Assembly: GCA_025352625.1 (NCBI GenBank)
Contig: JANXSR010000251.1
Span: forward strand, 1-35,330
DNA: 35,330 nt
Direction: 5' to 3'
From: Ferruginibacter sp.
GTDB taxonomy: Bacteria > Bacteroidota > Bacteroidia > Chitinophagales > Chitinophagaceae
Part shown: positions 25,448 to 32,872 of the stretch, piece after piece
Layout: every line of letters begins with the position of its first letter
How positions within the stretch are numbered: position 1 is the stretch's first letter
Program-made: the position numbers and the translations under genes
Notes under the pieces: model-generated
What the model was told of the DNA's origin: nothing
The model's database searches: none
The model's input: the letters and a program-made list of their open reading frames with translations, nothing else

Positions 25448-26575
25448 TTATTGAATAAACCCTGCTTTTGCTTTCTCCCCTGTTTTCGCCCAGCTTCTTA
25501 ACTCATCAAAAGCTTCCCCGGTTTGTTGTGGTGTAAAATTACAATGCCCTTGCCCATTAGTATATTTTACCGTAAAGTATTCGTCTTTATTTTTTTGATG
25601 CACCATGTTTTCAAAATTCACTACGCCATAGATAGGCGGTATCAACTGGTCGTACACCGTATGCATTAACACCACCGGTTTATTGATATCACCAGTTCGA
25701 TCATACCTGCCAAAAATGATATTGGGATTTACTTTTGCTGCAAGGCGTTCAACCTTTTTATTGATATTCCAATCATCGGGGAAACCACTGTAAACGGTAT
25801 TGGTATTATCAAATGGATTGCCGTTTGCTTTTTGGGCAATATCCCTCAATACATTTTCATTAAAAAATAAGGAGAATGGCAAGTCATCAAATTTTAAATA
25901 AAAGCGTTTGGCAAACTCAACACCCAACAGGGAATCCTTATCTACGATCGCTTTCCTGATGGCCATTACTTTCGGCATCATTTCACTAAATGGAATCGCA
26001 GGTTTTGATTTGGACAAGTCAAAAATTTCGGAAAGTTGTGGTACAATTCCGGGAAACAAAGCATTGAATGTGGCATAGATATCAAACTCTTTACGGCATT
26101 GCAGATAGGGGCGGCTTGACAGCGGACAGAGCGGTAACCCTCCATTATAATTTTTTCCAAAATTTTCGATTGTTGCCAATGTAACACCTCCGCCCATTGA
26201 ATGCCCGACAATAAAAGTAGTATCAGGCTTTCCATACCTTTTTACAAAGTACTTTCTCAAAGCTTCGGTATTTTCAACTCCTTCAGGAAGGGCGAAACCC
26301 TGTATGGAATAATCAGATGCAGCAACGGCGAAACCCCTGTCTAAGAAGGGTTTCAGGCCATCAACAAACTGGGGATTATTACTTTGGCGTGGCGATGAAC
26401 CCATAAATTCATATCCGTGTGCATACATTACCAGCTTTCCTTTCCAGTTAGGAGGAAATACTATTTTGTATGCTGCTCCATCAATAATACCCGTATCTGT
26501 TTTTGCTACGGGTATTTGTGCACCGGCAATGATGAAACAACTTATTGTTATCAGTACCAAAAGTATTTTTTTCAT
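25448..26575 (-). CDS. Secreted alpha/beta hydrolase
   Basis: A 375-residue exported hydrolase. The signal peptide covers residues 1-19 (ending AGAQ). The nucleophile is Ser126 in VGHSMGGG, the acid is likely the Asp in MHTVYDQLIPP, and the histidine is in NGQGHCNF. The fold order and AHGYEFMGSSPRQ oxyanion region are seen in secreted esterase/lipase-type proteins without an assigned substrate. Two cysteines in the lid region (PLCPLSSRPYLQC) may form a disulphide. It lies 15 bases upstream of matB and 20 bases downstream of the esterase-like gene in the same run, so it is probably co-transcribed. A role in aryl-ester hydrolysis is inferred from neighbours. Confidence 0.8.
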   Translation of the reverse strand: MKKILLVLITISCFIIAGAQIPVAKTDTGIIDGAAYKIVFPPNWKGKLVMYAHGYEFMGSSPRQSNNPQFVDGLKPFLDRGFAVAASDYSIQGFALPEGVENTEALRKYFVKRYGKPDTTFIVGHSMGGGVTLATIENFGKNYNGGLPLCPLSSRPYLQCRKEFDIYATFNALFPGIVPQLSEIFDLSKSKPAIPFSEMMPKVMAIRKAIVDKDSLLGVEFAKRFYLKFDDLPFSLFFNENVLRDIAQKANGNPFDNTNTVYSGFPDDWNINKKVERLAAKVNPNIIFGRYDRTGDINKPVVLMHTVYDQLIPPIYGVVNFENMVHQKNKDEYFTVKYTNGQGHCNFTPQQTGEAFDELRSWAKTGEKAKAGFIQ

Positions 26576-26595
26576 TTCTATGTTATTTTAGTTTA

Positions 26596-27543
26596 TTATT
26601 TTTTAGCTGCTTTCATTATTTTATTTAAAAAAATAATCATCTTAGCATAATAAGTTTCGATCATCACACCCGGACCATGTTTGCCTTCGGGTATTATGAT
26701 GAGTTCGCTTTGCACCTTTTCTTTTTGCAACTGCGCAAACAGTTGCTCGCTTTCGCAAAACGGCACCAATGGATCTTTGTTTCCATGAAAAATTAAGAAG
26801 GGTGGATTTTGTTTATTGACATAAGTTATTGGATTGGCCAACGCACACTTGTCCGGATTATCCTGTATAGGGCCTCCTACCAATGAAGACTCTGGTGATT
26901 TTGGATCATCATGGGAAAAAGAGCTTCCGCATTTATCCATCGCTAAAAAATTAGTAGGGCCAAACCAATCCACCACGGCATTTACCTTACTACTTGTTGC
27001 AGTATATTTTCCAACACTCCCTTCTATATCTGTTTCAAGATTATTTATTTTATATGTTTTTGTAGAATTGGTAGCACCTGTTAAAGCTGCTAAGTGGCCA
27101 CCGGACGACCAGCCGGTAATGCCGATAAAAGAGGAGTCCATATTAAACCTGGTGGCGTTGGCCCTGATGAAACGAATAGCGGCTTTTACATCTTGTATTT
27201 GTGCCGGGAATTTTGCATCACTGCTTGAGCGGTGATTGATGCTAACTACCGCATAGCCATTGTTGAGCAATGCCTGTCCAAGCCCATCATCGAATGTGCT
27301 TGCCTTTGATGAATTGGAAAACCATGCACTTCCATACACCGCGATGATTACAGGAAATGGCCCTGTCCCTTTCAGAGGGAGGTGTACATCTAACCGATGT
27401 CCAACAATACCATCGCCTGCATAATCAATATCCAGCCAATATTTTGAAGATACAATAGCTTTCTTCTCTAAATTATTTTCTATGTTCTGCCCCCTTGCAA
27501 ATAGCCCGGTAAAAACAAAAAACAGACAAATGAGTTTTTTCAT
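26596..27543 (-). CDS. Secreted esterase of the BD-FAE / acetyl-xylan esterase type
   Basis: A 315-residue exported alpha/beta hydrolase. Residues 1-18 form a signal peptide (ending ARG-Q). The nucleophile is Ser146 in TGWSSGGHLAAL, the acid is in FHGNKDPLVPF, and the histidine is in PEGKHGPG. The LDVHLPL start, INHRSSSDAKFPAQIQDVKAAIRFIR and the WSSGGHLA elbow match the family containing bifunctional feruloyl/acetyl-xylan esterases of Bacteroidota (BD-FAE). The oxyanion motif, often HGGAW, reads YGSAW. It sits upstream of another secreted hydrolase and next to the MetE-like gene. The substrate, perhaps feruloylated xylan, is an inference. Confidence 0.82.
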   Translation of the reverse strand: MKKLICLFFVFTGLFARGQNIENNLEKKAIVSSKYWLDIDYAGDGIVGHRLDVHLPLKGTGPFPVIIAVYGSAWFSNSSKASTFDDGLGQALLNNGYAVVSINHRSSSDAKFPAQIQDVKAAIRFIRANATRFNMDSSFIGITGWSSGGHLAALTGATNSTKTYKINNLETDIEGSVGKYTATSSKVNAVVDWFGPTNFLAMDKCGSSFSHDDPKSPESSLVGGPIQDNPDKCALANPITYVNKQNPPFLIFHGNKDPLVPFCESEQLFAQLQKEKVQSELIIIPEGKHGPGVMIETYYAKMIIFLNKIMKAAKK

Positions 27544-27599
27544 ATAATTTTTTTATACCGATAATAATCCTGTTCGTAAAAAAGGAGATCAGAAATAAA

Positions 27600-28715
27600 T
27601 TATGATGTGCCCCAAATTTTAACAGCGCTGTTTACCACCAATTCTAATTTTCTCCATTGATCATCATGCGTCATTGCATTGCCATGATGCGTACTGGAAA
27701 AACCACACTGCGGGCTGATACACATATTTTCCAATGGCATGTATTTCGCTGCTTCGTCAACACGTTTGCACAGATCATCTATCGTTTCAAGCTGCGTTAT
27801 TTTTGATGAAATGATACCGAGTACCACCGTTTTATTTTCAGGTACAAAACGCAATGGTGCAAAGTCTCCGCTGCGCTCATCATCGTACTCCAAAAAATAA
27901 GCATCTACGTTGATGCTGTTGAATAAAATTTCAGCCACGGGTTCATACCCACCTTCGGCAAACCAGGTGCTGCGGTAGTTGCCACGGCATAAATGAATGC
28001 CAACGGTTAAATCATCCGGCCTGTTATCAATAACAGAATTAATCAATGCTGCATAAGTTCTCGGTAAATCATCCGGATCATCGCCACGCTCTCTCGCTGC
28101 TTCCCTCATCTTAGGATCGCACAGATAAGCAAGATTGGTATCATCCAATTGTAAATACCTGCAACCATTTTTGTACAACGCATCTATTTCTGCCTTATAA
28201 CATTCGCTTAAATCATGAAAGAACAAATCCATATCAGGATATGAATTGATATCTATCGATTTTCTTCCGCCCCTGAAATGAACCATTGTGGGCGATGGAA
28301 TGGAAACTTTTGGTGTTTGTGTTACCACCGATTTAAGAAAATTAAAATCAGCCACCTGTATATCTTTTACATGTTTTAATTTTCCTGTAACACTCAGCTT
28401 GGGCGGCGTAAATCCATCTTCAGCAACTTTAGCGTGAGGGTTCGCATCAATACCGCCGGTAACTGATACACCAGAAAGTTCCTTAAGAAAATCAAGGTGA
28501 AAATAATCTCTTCTGAATTCGCCATCGGTAATGGATTTCATACCAATGCTTTCTACTTTTTTTACTGTTTCAGCAATTGCCTTGTCTTCAATTGCCCGCA
28601 ATTCTGCTGCAGGTATTTCACCTTTCTTCCAGCGAAGACGGTTTTCTTTTACTTCAATTGTTCTTAATAAACTGCCGACCTGGTCAGCACGAAATGGAGG
28701 AGATTTTTTAGTCAT
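27600..28715 (-). CDS. MetE-like zinc methyltransferase (cobalamin-independent methionine synthase II family)
   Basis: A 371-residue TIM-barrel protein equal to the C-terminal half of MetE, as in Bacillus YxjG/YxjH. The zinc ligands are His241 and Cys243 (GIHLCRGN), Glu276 (YFLEYDD) and Cys337 (SPQCGF), the same set as MetE. Other landmarks are FRADQVGSLLR at the start, ITDGEFRRDYFHLDF, and LQLDDTNLAYL (188-198). It lacks the N-terminal folate-binding domain of full MetE, so the methyl donor is uncertain. The superfamily also contains epoxyalkane:coenzyme M transferase. Being inside a hydroxycinnamate gene run raises the idea of handling aromatic methoxyl groups, which is speculative. It lies 56 bases upstream of the esterase gene. 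Confidence 0.85.
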   Translation of the reverse strand: MTKKSPPFRADQVGSLLRTIEVKENRLRWKKGEIPAAELRAIEDKAIAETVKKVESIGMKSITDGEFRRDYFHLDFLKELSGVSVTGGIDANPHAKVAEDGFTPPKLSVTGKLKHVKDIQVADFNFLKSVVTQTPKVSIPSPTMVHFRGGRKSIDINSYPDMDLFFHDLSECYKAEIDALYKNGCRYLQLDDTNLAYLCDPKMREAARERGDDPDDLPRTYAALINSVIDNRPDDLTVGIHLCRGNYRSTWFAEGGYEPVAEILFNSINVDAYFLEYDDERSGDFAPLRFVPENKTVVLGIISSKITQLETIDDLCKRVDEAAKYMPLENMCISPQCGFSSTHHGNAMTHDDQWRKLELVVNSAVKIWGTS

Positions 28716-28722
28716 AATAAAA

Positions 28723-28775
28723 TGATATTTGATAATAGATAAAGAAGATATTTGATATTGGATATTTGATATTAT
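28723..28775. repeat. ATATTTGATATTGG repeat, left flank of the four-helix-bundle gene
   Basis: Contains GATATTTGATAATAGATA followed by TAAAGAAGATATT and TTGATATTGGATATTTG units. The 18-base and 13-base strings recur in inverted orientation on the other side of the four-helix-bundle gene (29183-29233). Confidence 0.8.
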
Positions 28776-29158
28776 TTTTCAGTTTTAATATTTTTGTTTA
28801 GGGCATAGATATAGGCATTTAGTTTTTGATGCAATGTTTTTAATTTTTCGATAAATGTATTGAACACTTCTTCTGTAATTATTTCCCGCTGTTTTGCTTT
28901 GGTGAGCCATGTTCGGGTTTCAAACATGGAGCCACGACTTATGTAACAAAAATTTCTTCTGTCTTTATAGGTGTATCTTCCATAGCCTTCAGAAATATTT
29001 GCCGCAATGCTGTCCGCAGCTCTAACAAGTTGCTTACCGATTGTATCTTTTTTCCAATAGTCCCAGGTATCTGCCACATTCCAAACCTTATCACCGATAT
29101 CCATTGCTATCTGATAAATTTCCAAATCATCAATCAATATTAGTTTCTCATTTTCCAT
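28772..29158 (-). CDS. Four-helix-bundle protein (S23/IVS-type)
   Basis: A 128-residue helical protein of the four-helix-bundle family first seen in rRNA intervening sequences (TIGR02436-type). Typical pieces are LEIYQIAMDIGDKVWNVAD, IGKQLVRAADSIAANISEGYGRYTYKDRRNFCYISRGSMFETRTWLTKA, and a C-terminal helix. No rRNA is nearby, as is usual for Bacteroidota copies. Related folds include the DGR accessory protein Avd, which binds nucleic acid, but no reverse transcriptase is visible here. The gene interrupts the catabolic run between the SDR and MetE-like genes and is flanked by inverted ATATTGG repeats, suggesting a later insertion. Confidence 0.9.
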   Translation of the reverse strand: MENEKLILIDDLEIYQIAMDIGDKVWNVADTWDYWKKDTIGKQLVRAADSIAANISEGYGRYTYKDRRNFCYISRGSMFETRTWLTKAKQREIITEEVFNTFIEKLKTLHQKLNAYIYALNKNIKTEK

Positions 29159-29182
29159 ATTAAATAGTCCTAAAAATTAAAA

Positions 29183-29233
29183 CACAATATCCAATATCTA
29201 TTATCAAATATCTAATATCCAATATCTTCTTTA
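29183..29233. repeat. Inverted ATATTGG repeat, right flank of the four-helix-bundle gene
   Basis: Reverse complement of the left flank, with shared strings TATCTATTATCAAATATC and AATATCTTCTTTA. It abuts the stop codon of the SDR gene at 29231. Confidence 0.8.
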
Positions 29234-29992
29234 CTTCGCTTGCATTCTTAAGCCTCCATCAATTCTTATTACTTCACCATTTATATAACTGTTGTCAATG
29301 ATGTGCAACACCAGTCTAGCAAATTCATCTGCTGCACCTAACCTTTTAGGAAATGGTATTGCCGTTGATAAACTTTGCTTTGCCTCATCAGATAATCCTT
29401 CCAGCAACGGAGTTAAAAACAAACCCGGGGCTATCGCATTCACTCTTATTCCAAACTGTGCAAATTCTCTTGCCGCCGGCAATGTTAAACTTACAATGCC
29501 GCCTTTTGACGCAGCATAAGCAGCTTGCCCGATTTGTCCTTCATAAGCTGCTACCGATGCAGTTGAAATAATAACACCCCTTTCGCCATCCGGCATTGCA
29601 TTAGCTATTATCATTTCTGCAGCTGCCAACCGCATCATATTAAAACTGCCAATGAGATTTACATGTATTACTTTAGAAAAATCACTCAATGGCATAGGGC
29701 CATTTTTTCCCACAATCCTTGCAGACGGGCCGATGCCTGCACAATTGATTAACACCTTTGCCACACCAAATTTTTCTTTTGCAATAGTGATAGCATTTTT
29801 TGCAGATGCCTCATCAGCTACATTACATTCAACCGCAATGCCGCCAATTTCATCAGCAATTTTTTGTGCCAACAAAAAATTCATATCCAGTATGGCAACT
29901 TTAGCCCCAGCTGCTGCTAATGCCCTTGCTGTGGCGGCACCTAAACCAGATGCACCGCCGGTAACTATCGCTGAAATATTTTCAAGTTTCAT
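29231..29992 (-). CDS. 3-hydroxyacyl-CoA dehydrogenase, type II SDR
   Basis: A 253-residue short-chain dehydrogenase closely resembling HSD17B10 / type II 3-hydroxyacyl-CoA dehydrogenase. The NAD motif is TGGASGLG (11-18), the NCAG motif is at about 83-86, and the catalytic set is Ser146, Tyr159 and Lys163. The strings FNMMRLAAAEM, ASVAAYEGQIGQAAYAASKGGIVSLTLPAARE and PGLFLTPLLEGL are diagnostic of that subgroup. In this run it would oxidise the beta-hydroxy aryl-propanoyl-CoA made by the hydratase to the beta-keto thioester. It lies 109 bases after the CoA synthetase gene. Confidence 0.92.
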   Translation of the reverse strand: MKLENISAIVTGGASGLGAATARALAAAGAKVAILDMNFLLAQKIADEIGGIAVECNVADEASAKNAITIAKEKFGVAKVLINCAGIGPSARIVGKNGPMPLSDFSKVIHVNLIGSFNMMRLAAAEMIIANAMPDGERGVIISTASVAAYEGQIGQAAYAASKGGIVSLTLPAAREFAQFGIRVNAIAPGLFLTPLLEGLSDEAKQSLSTAIPFPKRLGAADEFARLVLHIIDNSYINGEVIRIDGGLRMQAK

Positions 29993-30003
29993 AATTATTT
30001 TTT

Positions 30004-30040
30004 TAAAGCCCCTCCAAACCTCCCCGAAGGGAAGGCTTTA
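30004..30040. repeat. TAAAGCC/GGCTTTA dyad with CCCTTCGGGG-like core
   Basis: Perfect 7-base outer arms (30004-30010 and 30034-30040) and a CCCC-GAA-GGG core, in the spacer between the SDR start and the synthetase stop. It resembles dispersed palindromes of Bacteroidota. It could act as a transcript hairpin between the two genes. Confidence 0.6.
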
Positions 30041-30101
30041 GAGTCCAATAATTTAAAATATTCATTCAATTTTGCTTCTCTGCAAATTATGGTTGGTCTA
30101 T

Positions 30102-31961
30102 TTATTTCTTAACTTCTATAATTGAATTAGTAATTTCAAAAGCATATAATTTTTCAACCAGTTCCGGATGATTTTGAATAATCATTCTTTGGTTAATGGA
30201 ACCTTTATCTGTTACTTCTCCCTTATCAATATTTAAATTAAAATCAGCAAACACTGCTCTTTTTACTAACGAAGCACTTCCCGTATTTTTAATTGCCATT
30301 TCATTTAATACTTCCTGCAATTTTTCTTTTACTGTTTTGTGCTGAATAATTTCATTCATTGCAACTTCAGTACCCAGGTTTGTAATTCGTTTGCAATAAT
30401 CTACCCCGGCAAAAACTATGGCCCCGACAAATTCATTATCATGTCCCGTTATCACCACATCCTGGATCAACCCATCGCCTGCTGCTATCATTTGCGCCCT
30501 TAGCACACCTACATTTACCCATGTACCCGTATTCAATTTAAAATCTTCAGCAATCCTCCCATCAAAAATCATCCCTTTGTTTGCATTGGTTTCATCAACA
30601 AACTTCAATGCATCGCCGGTACAATAAAATCCTTCTTCATCAAAAGCTTTTGCAGTTAATTCAGGCTGCCGCCAGTAACCCGGAAATACATTTTTTCCAC
30701 GATATCTTGCTTCTAATTTTCCGCCGGATGGAACTAATTTTAATTCCAGTCCGGGTACGGGAACGCCCAACCAGCCTGCAAAGCCGCCTGGCTCACTGGC
30801 AAACAAAGCAGACGGACAGGTTTCTGTACAACCCAACCCGGTTCCAATCAATATTTTTTCACCCACTGTTTCAACAGCTAATTCTTCCAATACATTCCAT
30901 ACATGTTGTGGCATACCGGCGCCGGCATAAAACAACATTTTTAAATTGCTGAAAAATTGTTTGCGTAATTGTTCATCGTTTTTAAAATGCGGAATTAAAT
31001 CTTCAAAACCTTTGGGTACATTAAAATAAATAGTAGGCCTTCGTTCTTTTAAATTAGCAACTGTTGCAGCAATACCTTTTGGTGTTGGGTTTCCATCATC
31101 AATATACAATGACCCTCCATTGAAAACGGTTAATCCAAAATTATGGTTGCCGCCAAATGTATGGTTCCATGGCAGCCAGTCTATAAACTCCAATCCTTCT
31201 TCTTTTATAAAGGGAAATGTTTGTGTAATCTGCTGCCAGTTGGTGCTCATATTTTCATGTGTATTGATAACGCCTTTTGGCAAACCTGTAGAACCGGAAG
31301 TAAATAAAATTTTAGCAACGGTATCGGGTTGAATTGCTGCAAAAGCGCTATCAATTTCTTCAGTAGGTTGTGTAGTAATCAACTCATCGAAATGTGTAAA
31401 CATACATTCCCTGTCCGGTTTATGAAGACTTACAACTTCTACATCATTTGCCACAGCCTTTAAAGCTTTCTCATATTTTTTTCCGTCTTGTACAAAAATT
31501 AAACCCGGCGTGAGTAAATTGATTACATGTTTTAGTTTTTCAAAATCAGTTGAACGTAAAGAATATGCAGGTGCAATTGCCGAATAAGGAACACCAATGT
31601 GCAATGCTGCCAAAGCCATTAACCCATGTTCAATACTATTCTCACTGAGTACAGCAATGGGTTGTGATGGAGAAACTTTTTTATGCAACAATGCCTGTGC
31701 GATGCTTTTTACTTTGGCAAATGTTTCAGCATAAGTCAACGTATCCCAGCTGCCTGCTTCATTTTTTCTGCCAATAAAAATCCGGTCTGGCGCAACAGTG
31801 GCCCAATGGATTAATCTGTCTGTAAGCCTGTATGGATGAGGCTCCAGGGGAACAAGTGAATACAAAACCGTTGAACCATCAGCACGGTGATCCATTTTTA
31901 TATCCACCTTGATGGTGTCTATCTTTTTATAGGCTTTTGTATTTCTTTCCGAAGTATTCAT
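30102..31961 (-). CDS. fcs: Feruloyl/4-coumaroyl-CoA synthetase
   Basis: A 619-residue ANL-superfamily acid:CoA ligase of the feruloyl-CoA synthase type. It would activate ferulate, p-coumarate or dihydro analogues with ATP and CoA. The ATP loop is ILFTSGSTGLPKG (218-230). The distinctive block DWLPWNHTFGGNHNFGLTVFNGG (261-283), the opening STVLYSLVPLEPHPYRLTDRL, the GLGCTETCPSA motif (375-385) and the tail with FADFNLNIDKGEVTDKGSINQR all fit this subfamily, not medium-chain ligases. It is longer than typical ANL enzymes because of the extended C-terminus seen in Fcs. It is separated from the hydratase gene by a spacer with a long inverted repeat. Confidence 0.88.
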   Translation of the reverse strand: MNTSERNTKAYKKIDTIKVDIKMDHRADGSTVLYSLVPLEPHPYRLTDRLIHWATVAPDRIFIGRKNEAGSWDTLTYAETFAKVKSIAQALLHKKVSPSQPIAVLSENSIEHGLMALAALHIGVPYSAIAPAYSLRSTDFEKLKHVINLLTPGLIFVQDGKKYEKALKAVANDVEVVSLHKPDRECMFTHFDELITTQPTEEIDSAFAAIQPDTVAKILFTSGSTGLPKGVINTHENMSTNWQQITQTFPFIKEEGLEFIDWLPWNHTFGGNHNFGLTVFNGGSLYIDDGNPTPKGIAATVANLKERRPTIYFNVPKGFEDLIPHFKNDEQLRKQFFSNLKMLFYAGAGMPQHVWNVLEELAVETVGEKILIGTGLGCTETCPSALFASEPGGFAGWLGVPVPGLELKLVPSGGKLEARYRGKNVFPGYWRQPELTAKAFDEEGFYCTGDALKFVDETNANKGMIFDGRIAEDFKLNTGTWVNVGVLRAQMIAAGDGLIQDVVITGHDNEFVGAIVFAGVDYCKRITNLGTEVAMNEIIQHKTVKEKLQEVLNEMAIKNTGSASLVKRAVFADFNLNIDKGEVTDKGSINQRMIIQNHPELVEKLYAFEITNSIIEVKK

Positions 31962-31962
31962 T

Positions 31963-32055
31963 ATATGCGATTTCGGATTTCGGATATGCGATGTCGGAAG
32001 TGACTAAAATGGAAGACTCTTCATCCATCAAGTTCCGAAATCCGAAATCGCATAT
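31963..32055. repeat. 22-base perfect inverted repeat with 49-base spacer
   Basis: Arms at 31963-31984 and 32034-32055 are exact reverse complements, built from ATATGCGATTTCGG and GATTTCGG units. They fill the spacer between the hydratase stop and the synthetase start, beginning one base before the latter's ATG. It could fold into a strong stem in the transcript or be a small non-autonomous mobile element. Confidence 0.85.
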
Positions 32056-32064
32056 CCAAAATCA

Positions 32065-32862
32065 TTATAACTCTCCCACTTTTTTTGCCTTACCTTCTAA
32101 AAATTGTTTCAATCTTTCTTTTGCTTCCGGCGCACTTTGGGCAATGGCAGCCATCAGGCTTTCCATCATCAAAGCCTGATCCTGCGATGCATCTGCAATA
32201 CGTGGCAGTACATGCATCAATGCATAATTTGTTATACCCGCATTGCCACAAATTTTTGTTGCCAGTTCAATCGCTTTTTCCATGCCCTTTCCGTCTTCAG
32301 TTATGTATTGCGAAATGCCGATGGTATTTCCTTCATCAGCAGTAATCACCCGACCGGTAAACATCATATCTGCCATACGTGCCATACCAATTAATTTAGG
32401 CAAACGGACTGATGCACCACCACCAACAAATATTCCTCTTTGCCCTTCGGGTAATGCATAAAATGTGGATGCTTCCGCTACACGGATATGGCAGGCACTT
32501 GCCAGTTCCAGACCTCCGCCTACACAGGCACCATGTAATAAAGCCACCACCGGCACAGTACCAAACTGAACTTTGTCCAATGCCCGGTGCCACATGCGGC
32601 TATGATGCACACCCTGCATAGTATCTCTTTCTGTAAGCTCCGATAAATCCAACCCGGCACTAAAATGTTTTCCTTCACCATAAATAATGGCACACTTTAC
32701 ACCGTCCGGTATGTTAGAAAAAATTGCTTCGATTGCTTGAACCGTTGCATCGTTCATGGCATTTCTTTTTTGAGGACGGCTTAACCGTACCAATAAAATT
32801 TCGCCTTTTATTTCTGTTTGTACCAGCGACGGATCCTGTTGCTCACCATTATTTATACTCAT
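32065..32862 (-). CDS. Enoyl-CoA hydratase (crotonase family)
   Basis: A 265-residue crotonase. Both catalytic glutamates of a true hydratase are present, 20 residues apart: Glu119 (GGGLELASAC) and Glu139 (ALPEGQRGI). The oxyanion segments are HFSAGLDLSEL (66-76) and GACVGGG. In hydroxycinnamoyl-CoA hydratase/lyases (Ech/HCHL) the first of these positions is serine, so simple hydration is predicted and not cleavage to an aldehyde. It is 10 bases after the DUF3237 gene and precedes the CoA synthetase gene. Substrate assignment (coumaroyl- or feruloyl-CoA) rests on the neighbours. Confidence 0.88.
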   Translation of the reverse strand: MSINNGEQQDPSLVQTEIKGEILLVRLSRPQKRNAMNDATVQAIEAIFSNIPDGVKCAIIYGEGKHFSAGLDLSELTERDTMQGVHHSRMWHRALDKVQFGTVPVVALLHGACVGGGLELASACHIRVAEASTFYALPEGQRGIFVGGGASVRLPKLIGMARMADMMFTGRVITADEGNTIGISQYITEDGKGMEKAIELATKICGNAGITNYALMHVLPRIADASQDQALMMESLMAAIAQSAPEAKERLKQFLEGKAKKVGEL

Positions 32863-32872
32863 ACAATTGCTA

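Noticed and set aside
28772..29158. Diversity-generating retroelement, suggested by the Avd-like fold
   Set aside because: No reverse transcriptase, template repeat or variable repeat is visible, and the sequence fits the common four-helix-bundle family.
32065..32862. Feruloyl-CoA hydratase/lyase (ech) assignment
   Set aside because: Glu119 replaces the serine typical of hydratase/lyases, so a plain hydratase is preferred.
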